Positions 13,559 to 17,809 of a stretch of DNA of 17,809 nt are shown here, piece by piece. Positions within the stretch are counted from its first letter, which is position 1. Every line of letters begins with the position of its first letter. The notes under the pieces were generated by a model. That model searched no databases, was not told the origin of the DNA, and worked only from the letters and a program-made list of their open reading frames with translations. Source of the stretch: Rhodospirillales bacterium (lineage in GTDB: Bacteria; Pseudomonadota; Alphaproteobacteria; Rhodospirillales; JASLLV01); NCBI GenBank assembly GCA_030754475.1, contig JASMAE010000336.1:1-17809 (forward strand), read 5' to 3'. The position numbers and the translations under genes are program-made.

Positions 13559-13620
13559 AGACCAGATCGCGGCCGGTGGGAATCGCCTGTGGCGATCCAG
13601 CGGGCGCGTGAATCTGGTCT
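13559..13620. repeat. 62-nt imperfect palindromic element (REP-like) downstream of cobD
   Basis: AGACCAGAT (13559-13567) and ATCTGGTCT (13612-13620) are perfect complements. Inside them, the 12 nt at 13568-13579 pair with the 12 nt at 13597-13608 at 10 of 12 positions. The centre is ATCGCC-TGT-GGCGAT (13582-13596), a perfect 6-bp hairpin. The whole element folds into a single long stem-loop. It starts 5 nt after the cobD stop. There is no T-run, so it is not a simple intrinsic terminator. It looks like an extragenic palindromic repeat unit. Copy number elsewhere is unknown. Confidence 0.7.
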
Positions 13621-13654
13621 CCACTATAGAGATCGAGCGGATATAGGGGTTTGA

Positions 13655-13677
13655 TTGGCACCGCGATGCGGTTCCAA
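13655..13677. other. 10-bp hairpin between the cobD and J-domain gene 3' ends
   Basis: TTGGCACCGC (13655-13664) pairs with GCGGTTCCAA (13668-13677) with one mismatch and a 3-nt loop. An alternative pairing uses GCGGTTC (13668-13674) with GAACCGC (13687-13693). It may act as a bidirectional terminator or mRNA-end stabiliser for the convergent genes. No U-tract is present. Confidence 0.4.
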
Positions 13678-13694
13678 ATAAAACGCGAACCGCT

Positions 13695-14384
13695 CTAGGC
13701 GGCACGGGCGCGTAGCAGTCCCATCGCCGCGTTGAGCTGGCTCATGCGCTCATGAGAGCCGTAGCGGCCGTCCGGGTGGTGGACGGTGGCGAGAAGGCGG
13801 AAGTGCGCGCGCACCTCTTCCGCGCCGGGCGCGCTTTGCGGTGCGAACCCGAGCACGTGAAGGGCGTCCGCGCGGGTCCGCACGCCCTCGGGCAAGGGAT
13901 CGAACGAGAGCGCCGAGACCATGGCGCGGAGGCGCCCGATCTCTTCCGCGATCTCGCCATCCGGCGGGCGAGTGCGCGCGCCAACCGCATCGTCCGCCTG
14001 GTCCGCGTCGGGGCCGGTCGAGCCGTCCTCGACGCGAATGCGGGCCGCGCCCTCGGAAAGGACCAGCGCCAGGGCCATGGCCCTTCGCACCAGCAATACC
14101 GGATAACCCGGGCCGAGGCGTACCTGAATCCGGGGCTTGCGGCGCCACGGGCGTCCCTTGGCCGCGCCTGAGCGCACGATCACCGTCTCGCGGTCGTCCA
14201 CCATCGGCCCGCCGGGATCGGGGAAGGCCTCGATGACGGCGCGGGGTACCAGCAGCAAGACCGAGCGCGTCAGGTCCGCGACGTTGACGCCCCGGCGCCT
14301 CGCAAGTGCCTGGAACGCATCGCGAAACCGGCTCGCACAGGGGATCGTGTAGGACCGTTTCGGGGGTAGCCGTTCTTGCTCCAT
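13695..14384 (-). CDS. J-domain (DnaJ-like) protein with C-terminal J domain
   Basis: This 229-aa protein has a truncated-looking J domain at its C-terminus: DALHVLGFAPQSAPGAEEVR (173-192), then HFRLLATVHHPDGRYGS (194-210) with the HPD triad at H203-P204-D205, and a final helix (QLNAAMGLLRARAA). The HPD stimulates the ATPase of an Hsp70/DnaK partner. The N-terminal part (10-50, SYTIPCASRFRDAFQALARR and following) resembles a short helical DNA-binding or ribbon-helix-helix-like region. The middle (85-110) is hydrophobic but probably not a true membrane helix. The ATG at 14384 has GAAGGGG about 6 nt upstream. No G/F or zinc-finger region of canonical DnaJ is present, so it is a specialised co-chaperone with unknown client. 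Confidence 0.8.
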   Translation of the reverse strand: MEQERLPPKRSYTIPCASRFRDAFQALARRRGVNVADLTRSVLLLVPRAVIEAFPDPGGPMVDDRETVIVRSGAAKGRPWRRKPRIQVRLGPGYPVLLVRRAMALALVLSEGAARIRVEDGSTGPDADQADDAVGARTRPPDGEIAEEIGRLRAMVSALSFDPLPEGVRTRADALHVLGFAPQSAPGAEEVRAHFRLLATVHHPDGRYGSHERMSQLNAAMGLLRARAA

Positions 14385-14471
14385 TCGCCGCCCCTTCGCC
14401 CAGCGCCTGTTTCGGCGCCTCAGGAACCACGATCACCCCATATCTTGTGGAACTTCTGAGGTGACTTGCCA

Positions 14472-14501
14472 TATCTACCACGGAACACATTGATTTGCCA
14501 A
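14472..14501 (-). promoter_or_regulatory. Predicted sigma70-type promoter of the J-domain gene
   Basis: On the minus strand, TTGGCA (14501-14496) is followed after 18 nt by TAGATA (14477-14472), and the AT-richest part of the intergenic region surrounds it. The J-domain ATG is about 80 nt downstream. Confidence 0.4.
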
Positions 14502-14638
14502 CGTATCCACCAACTACGAACGTGGATGCAATGGGCCGTGACGGCTTCGGCGTGCCCTTTGCGGAACCTTGGCGCGGTGTTGGCGCCTGCGCGCGTAGTT
14601 GCCGCCGGCACCCGGCAAAGCCGAAGGCGAGAAACGGT

Positions 14639-14680
14639 TTCCGAAATCCCTCGACGCCTTGGGCACAGGGGTTTTCGGAA
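14639..14680. other. Hairpin downstream of the cation exporter gene
   Basis: TTCCGAAA (14639-14646) and TTTCGGAA (14673-14680) are perfect complements. The stem continues for 3 bp after one T-T mismatch (14648-14650 with 14669-14671). The loop is 18 nt. It lies about 109 nt beyond the exporter stop. It could be a transcript-end structure or a dispersed repeat. Confidence 0.4.
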
Positions 14681-14788
14681 CGATTTCCCGCGACAAACAG
14701 GCTGAATACGTGCCTCGGTTGCGGACCCGAAACGAATTCGCGGCATCGAGCGCGTTTTCGCCAAGCGCAAATCCGGCCCGCGAAGCCG

Positions 14789-15700
14789 CTAATCGTCGGT
14801 GCAGCGTTCCGTTTCGATTTGAACCGTCGAGTGTGAAATTCCGTAGGTTTCGGAAAGGAACGCCTTGATCTGGGCAAGGGCGCGGGTGTGTTCCGACGCC
14901 TCGGGCACGGTCGCGTGCAAGGTGATGAGGGGCCGTTCGTGGGTCAGCGACCAGGCGTGGACGTGATGGACGTCGGCGATCGTGGGCACGGCGCTCGCCA
15001 AATCCGCGCCAAGCTTTCCGAGGTCGATCCGTTCGGGCGTTCCTTCGAGCAACACGTGGACGGCCTTTGCGAGCAGCGCCCAGGCGCTCCTGAGAATGAG
15101 AAGTGCGACGACGACGGACAGCAGCGGATCGACCGGCATCCACCCCGTCCACAGGATGACCACCGCCGCCACGATCGCGGCGACGGAGCCGAGCACGTCG
15201 CCGATCACGTGCAGCAACGCGCCTTGGATGTTGAGGTTGTCGTGATCGCCGTGGCGCAGGATCGCCAACACCACGCCGTTGACCGCGAGGCCGACGATTG
15301 CGATCGCCAGCATCGCTCCGCCCAGGACCTCGACGGGAGCGAACAGGCGGCGGACCGCCTCGAACGGGATCCAGCCGACGATGGCGATCAGCAGGGCCCC
15401 GTTCACGAGCGCCGCGAGCACCTGGACCCGATGATAGCCGTAGCTGCGGCGCACATCGCGCGGCCTTCGGGCGATGCGAAAGGCCATCCAGGCGAGCGCG
15501 AGCGCCGCGCAGTCGGCGAGCATGTGACCGGCGTCGGCGACCAGCGCGAGGGAGCCGGCATAGAGCCCGCCCGCCGCCTCGGCGATCATGAAGATGCCGG
15601 TCAGCACCATCGCCTTGAAGAGACGCTTCTCGTCGGCGGCGCCCGAAGGGGGCGCCAAGGACTGTGCCTGTGACCGTGCCTGTGACCGTGCCTGTCGCAT
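14789..15700 (-). CDS. Cation diffusion facilitator (CDF, ZitB/CzcD-like) metal exporter
   Basis: This 303-aa membrane protein has six hydrophobic segments (about 28-48, 52-76, 93-115, 125-147, 166-185 and 190-210) and a cytoplasmic C-terminal domain ending STVQIE. The transport-site motifs are ADAGHMLAD (55-63; D56, H59) and ALLHVIGD (161-168; H164, D168), preceded by HGDHDNLNIQG (150-160). The HD-HD arrangement favours zinc, with cadmium or cobalt possible. It exchanges cytosolic divalent metal for protons. The N-terminus carries a short Q-A-R-S repeat from a 12-bp DNA tandem repeat. ATG 15700 was chosen because it gives the normal CDF length; the frame is open to 16060, but that part overlaps the divergent transporter gene. 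Being close to a B12 locus suggests cobalt, but this is not evidence of substrate. Confidence 0.9.
   Translation of the reverse strand: MRQARSQARSQAQSLAPPSGAADEKRLFKAMVLTGIFMIAEAAGGLYAGSLALVADAGHMLADCAALALAWMAFRIARRPRDVRRSYGYHRVQVLAALVNGALLIAIVGWIPFEAVRRLFAPVEVLGGAMLAIAIVGLAVNGVVLAILRHGDHDNLNIQGALLHVIGDVLGSVAAIVAAVVILWTGWMPVDPLLSVVVALLILRSAWALLAKAVHVLLEGTPERIDLGKLGADLASAVPTIADVHHVHAWSLTHERPLITLHATVPEASEHTRALAQIKAFLSETYGISHSTVQIETERCTDD
15664..15697 (-). repeat. 12-bp tandem repeat at the 5' end of the CDF gene
   Basis: The unit GTGCCTGTGACC occurs at 15664-15675 and 15676-15687, with a partial third unit at 15688-15695 (plus-strand sense). It encodes ARSQ-type repeats at residues 4-14 of the exporter. 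The tract is prone to slippage in multiples of 4 codons, which would keep the frame. Confidence 0.75.
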
Positions 15701-15842
15701 GTCCGGATTCACGCGCTGGCCTCTCGCTTCGCTGTTTCGCACGAAGGCGGACGCGACGCAAATCGCGGGCGACCGCCCCCGTGGATGCGTGCGCGCCCAG
15801 AATTCCGCTAGATTGGCGCCGAGCCGCCCTTTGAATCGCGAG

Positions 15843-15897
15843 GTCGGGGCTTCATATGCCGAAGCAGGAGTCGGGACTTCAGATGGCGAAGCAAGGA
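15843..15897 (+). repeat. 27/28-nt imperfect tandem repeat in the EamA gene leader
   Basis: Unit 1 (15843-15869) and unit 2 (15870-15897) agree at 24 of 27 aligned positions plus one inserted base. Each carries an ATG followed by a G-rich ribosome-binding-like sequence (GCAGGAG, GCAAGGA). The second of these is the Shine-Dalgarno for the transporter ATG at 15906. Confidence 0.75.
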
Positions 15898-15909
15898 ACG
15901 GGCCCATGA
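15856..15909 (+). CDS. Possible 17-residue upstream ORF coupled to the EamA transporter
   Basis: The frame ATG 15856 to TGA 15907-15909 encodes MPKQESGLQMAKQGTGP. Its stop overlaps the transporter ATG (ATGA). The two ATGs of the tandem repeat (15856 and 15883) are in frame, so the peptide itself is repeated (MPKQ/MAKQ). A GGGG lies about 6 nt before the first ATG. It may be a translationally coupled leader peptide. The size is too small for statistical support. Confidence 0.3.
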   Translation: MPKQESGLQMAKQGTGP

Positions 15910-16808
15910 CGACGGCCTTCGGTCTCGGCCCGTTCGCGGCCCTCGCGCGGCCGAGTACGCCGAGAGCGATGGTGCTGGTCACGATCGGGGCGTTCCTGGG
16001 CTCGGCGGTGAACGCCTGTGTCCGCCACATCGCCGGCGATATGCACCCGTTCGAGATCACCTTTTTCCGCTTCTTGTTCGGCTTTCTGGTGCTGGCGCCG
16101 TTCTTCGTGCGCCGCGGCTGGGCCCCGTTCCGGACCCGGCGGCTGCCGCTTCACTGCGTCCGCGCGGCCATCCACGCGCTTTCGATGATCCTTCTGGTTA
16201 CGGGCATCACGCTCACGCCGATCGCCAAGGTCGCGGCGCTGGTGTTCACCTCGCCGCTGTTCATCACCGTGATGGCGGTGTTCGCGCTCGGCGAGGTATT
16301 GCGCGCACGGCGCATCTCGGCGCTGCTCTTCGGGTTTGCGGGGACGCTGGTCATCGTGCGGCCGGGAATCGCCGACTTCGACGTGGGCGCGCTGATCATC
16401 CTGGGCGCGTCGGTGACATTCGCCCTCATCACGATCCTGCTCAAGGTGCTGGCGCGCACCGAATCTCCGGTGACGATCACCGCATACACCGCCCTGGTCT
16501 CGATAGTGATCACCGGCGTCGTCGCCATTCCGGTTTGGCAGGCGCCGAGCCCGGCGCACCTCGGCTGGCTGGCGCTCGCCGGGCTGTGCGGCAGCCTCAA
16601 CCACTTGTGCCAGGCGCAGGCCTTCAAGGAGGCCGAAGTGACGGCCATCCTTCCGGTCAGCTACACCATGTTGATCTTTTCGGCGATCCTCGGTTACGCG
16701 TTCTTCGCCGAGGTGCCGGACGTCTGGACTTGGATGGGCGGCACCATGATCTTCGCCTCGGCGTGCTACATCGCCTACCGCGAGCGACGGCTCCAGCGAT
16801 CCGATTGA
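15906..16808 (+). CDS. EamA/DMT-family transporter (10 TM drug/metabolite exporter)
   Basis: This 300-aa protein consists of two EamA repeats (about 18-140 and 150-290), with about ten hydrophobic helices. Typical marks are FFRFLFGFLVLAPFFVRRGW in the first repeat, TPIAKVAALVFTSPLFITVM (helices 3-4), and in the second repeat LCGSLNHLCQAQAFKEAEVT followed by ILPVSYTMLIFSAILGYAFF. It fits the RhaT/YdcZ/RarD-like drug/metabolite transporter superfamily. The substrate cannot be predicted. The ATG at 15906 has AAGGA 8 nt upstream. The frame is open to 15588, but that part overlaps the divergent CDF gene. It ends 55 nt before the convergent SDR gene. Confidence 0.9.
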   Translation: MTTAFGLGPFAALARPSTPRAMVLVTIGAFLGSAVNACVRHIAGDMHPFEITFFRFLFGFLVLAPFFVRRGWAPFRTRRLPLHCVRAAIHALSMILLVTGITLTPIAKVAALVFTSPLFITVMAVFALGEVLRARRISALLFGFAGTLVIVRPGIADFDVGALIILGASVTFALITILLKVLARTESPVTITAYTALVSIVITGVVAIPVWQAPSPAHLGWLALAGLCGSLNHLCQAQAFKEAEVTAILPVSYTMLIFSAILGYAFFAEVPDVWTWMGGTMIFASACYIAYRERRLQRSD

Positions 16809-16863
16809 TCCGCTCGCGCCTGCGCGATTGCGGGCGACAACGTTCCGGTTTGGGGACGCCGGT

Positions 16864-17622
16864 TCAGCGAACGTAGGACGCGCCGTTGATGTCGAGGGTC
16901 GCGCCGGTGGCGTGGCGTGCGCGTCCGGTGGCGAGGAACGCCGCGACGTTCGCCACGTCCTCGGGCGCCGCGATCTCGCCCAGCGGAATCTCGCCGAGCA
17001 CCGCGTCAACGCCCTCGCGGGCGACGAAGTCGTCCACCATCTCGGTGCGGACGAAACCGGGCGCGATTACGTAGGCGAGCACGCCTTCGGCGGCGAACCC
17101 GCGGGCGATGCTGCGCGTCAACGCAACGAGGCCGGCCTTGGACGCGGCGTAGTGCAAGTAGTCGGGCGTATCCCCGCGAAAGGCCGCGCGACTCGCGATG
17201 TTGATGATGATGCCGCCGCCCCGGCCTCGGAAGTGGGTGACGGCCGCCCGGCACAACTCGGCCGCCGCCAACAGGTTGATCTGCAAGGTGCGTTGCCAGG
17301 CTTGGCGCCAGGTCTCGGCGTCGTCCTCGATGCCGACCGGCTCGAAGATCCCGGCGTTGTTGATCAACACGTCGAGATGCCCCCGCCAGGCGGCGGCCTC
17401 GTTCCAAAGCGCCCGCGGGGCCGACGGATCCTCGAGCGCGGCGGAAACGAGCAGGCAACGCTCAGGCCCTGCGTCTTGGACGACGGCCTCGGCGCGGTCG
17501 CGGTTACGGCCGTAGTGGACGACGACATCGGCCTCGGCCTGGGCGAGCGCGCGGACGATGGCGGCGCCGATTCCCCGCGATCCGCCGGTGACCAGCGCCA
17601 CCTTTCCCCGAAGCTTCGTCAT
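16864..17622 (-). CDS. Short-chain dehydrogenase/reductase (classical SDR, FabG-like)
   Basis: This 252-aa protein has all the classical SDR elements. The cofactor loop TGGSRGIG is at 12-19, NNAG at 88-91, the catalytic Ser at S144 (INIASRAAF), Y158-x3-K162 (YAASK), and PGFVRTEM (189-196) after the active site. HYGRNRDRAE at 36-45 has an Arg after beta-2, which favours NADP(H). The C-terminal ATGATLDINGASYVR is the usual substrate-loop end of FabG-type oxidoreductases. The substrate is unknown. The ATG at 17622 is the first in a good position, but its Shine-Dalgarno is weak. It is probably transcribed alone, since a strong terminator lies upstream on the same strand. Confidence 0.93.
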   Translation of the reverse strand: MTKLRGKVALVTGGSRGIGAAIVRALAQAEADVVVHYGRNRDRAEAVVQDAGPERCLLVSAALEDPSAPRALWNEAAAWRGHLDVLINNAGIFEPVGIEDDAETWRQAWQRTLQINLLAAAELCRAAVTHFRGRGGGIIINIASRAAFRGDTPDYLHYAASKAGLVALTRSIARGFAAEGVLAYVIAPGFVRTEMVDDFVAREGVDAVLGEIPLGEIAAPEDVANVAAFLATGRARHATGATLDINGASYVR

Positions 17623-17672
17623 GGCCCACCGATAACGCGCGCGCCCGGGCCGTTCACGGCGACCCGGGCACG

Positions 17673-17706
17673 AAAAAGCCGCCCGGCGCCGACGGCGCCA
17701 GGCGGC
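17673..17706 (-). terminator. Strong intrinsic terminator of the gene at the right edge
   Basis: On the minus strand, GCCGCC-U-GGCGCC (17706-17694) pairs with GGCGCC-G-GGCGGC (17690-17678). This gives a 13-bp stem with one U-G wobble and a 3-nt loop, followed at once by UUUUU (17677-17673). It lies 22 nt after the TAA at 17728-17730. Confidence 0.85.
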
Positions 17707-17727
17707 GGTTCGTTTTCCGCAACGAGC

Positions 17728-17809
17728 TTACGGGAAATAGTACGTCGGGACCACCGGGAACGCCGGGGGTGAACCGAACCACTTCTCCCACAGCGCGTTG
17801 TGCCGGTTC
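17728..17809 (-). CDS. C-terminal end of an unidentified protein (partial, runs off the right edge)
   Basis: The last 26 codons before TAA (17730-17728) read NRHNALWEKWFG, then SPPAFPVVPTYYFP. The frame is open to the window edge and the terminator directly downstream supports a real gene end. The W-x-KWFG segment near a C-terminus occurs in some periplasmic solute-binding proteins, but too little is visible for an assignment. Confidence 0.6.
   Translation of the reverse strand, partial: NRHNALWEKWFGSPPAFPVVPTYYFP

Larger units (their letters stand above)
14385..14788. other. 404-nt intergenic region, no gene recognised
   Basis: This gap separates the J-domain gene start from the end of the cation exporter, both on the minus strand. 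It holds a predicted promoter (14472-14501), a 6-bp inverted repeat upstream of it (ATCCAC 14505-14510 with GTGGAT 14522-14527) and a strong hairpin at 14639-14680. Open frames across it are rich in Arg and Ser and resemble no protein, so I treat them as chance. The part near 14430-14530 is visibly AT-richer than the surroundings, consistent with a regulatory region. Confidence 0.5.

Noticed and set aside
14420..14770. A 116-codon minus-strand open frame in the 404-nt gap
   Set aside because: It is rich in Arg and Ser, spans a strong hairpin, has no ribosome-binding site and resembles no known protein.
14789..16060. The full 423-residue frame as the CDF protein
   Set aside because: Residues before the ATG at 15700 overlap the divergent transporter gene and lack any CDF similarity.

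Overview
The window is GC-rich, densely coding bacterial chromosome. It most resembles an alphaproteobacterium, possibly a Rhodospirillales-type organism; this is inferred from gene content and codon composition and was not tested. Most of it is a cobalamin (vitamin B12) biosynthesis locus. The presence of cbiX, cbiG and cbiD marks the cobalt-early ('anaerobic') corrin ring route.

Layout. At the left edge are two minus-strand genes: a Sco1/SenC copper chaperone (229-849) and the first 67 codons of cobB (1-203). Divergent from them are cbiD (1018-2106) and cobK (2214-2975) on the plus strand. On the minus strand, cbiX-cobH-cobL-cobI-cbiG/cobJ-cobM (11047 down to 4951) form a tight operon. All of its junctions after cobH are 4-nt start/stop overlaps, and a plausible sigma70-type promoter lies at 11172-11201. 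Then come a membrane-anchored TPR protein (11255-12418, minus) and, divergently, cobD/cbiB (12543-13553, plus). Beyond the cob genes are a J-domain protein (13695-14384, minus), a cation-diffusion-facilitator exporter (14789-15700, minus), an EamA/DMT transporter (15906-16808, plus), an SDR oxidoreductase (16864-17622, minus), and the last codons of a minus-strand gene followed by a strong intrinsic terminator (17673-17706).

Together the cob genes cover cobalt insertion into sirohydrochlorin (CbiX), C20, C17 and C11 methylation (CobI, CobJ, CobM), lactone opening (CbiG), C1 methylation (CbiD), reduction (CobK), C5/C15 methylation with decarboxylation (CobL), methyl migration (CobH), a,c-amidation (CobB) and aminopropanol attachment (CobD). 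CobQ, CobO, CobP, CobS and CobT are not in the window.

The most unusual region is 2972-4928, an insert of lower GC between the convergent 3' ends of cobK and cobM. It is flanked by an exact 22-bp direct repeat (2950-2971 and 4929-4950) that duplicates the last codons of cobK, so cobK and cobM both stay intact. I see no integrase or transposase. The insert carries one long reading frame (TTG at 3040 to 4746, 569 codons) broken by a single in-frame TAA at 3778-3780. Its C-terminal end looks like a helical HEPN-type domain with an R-x5-H motif, so it may be a small defence- or toxin-type cargo gene. No family name could be assigned.

Smaller structures include a 62-nt near-perfect palindrome between cobD and the J-domain gene, a duplicated leader with a 17-codon upstream ORF before the EamA gene, and a repeated leader with a possible 33-codon upstream ORF before cbiX. 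No cobalamin riboswitch, tRNA, rRNA, CRISPR array or IS element was recognised.
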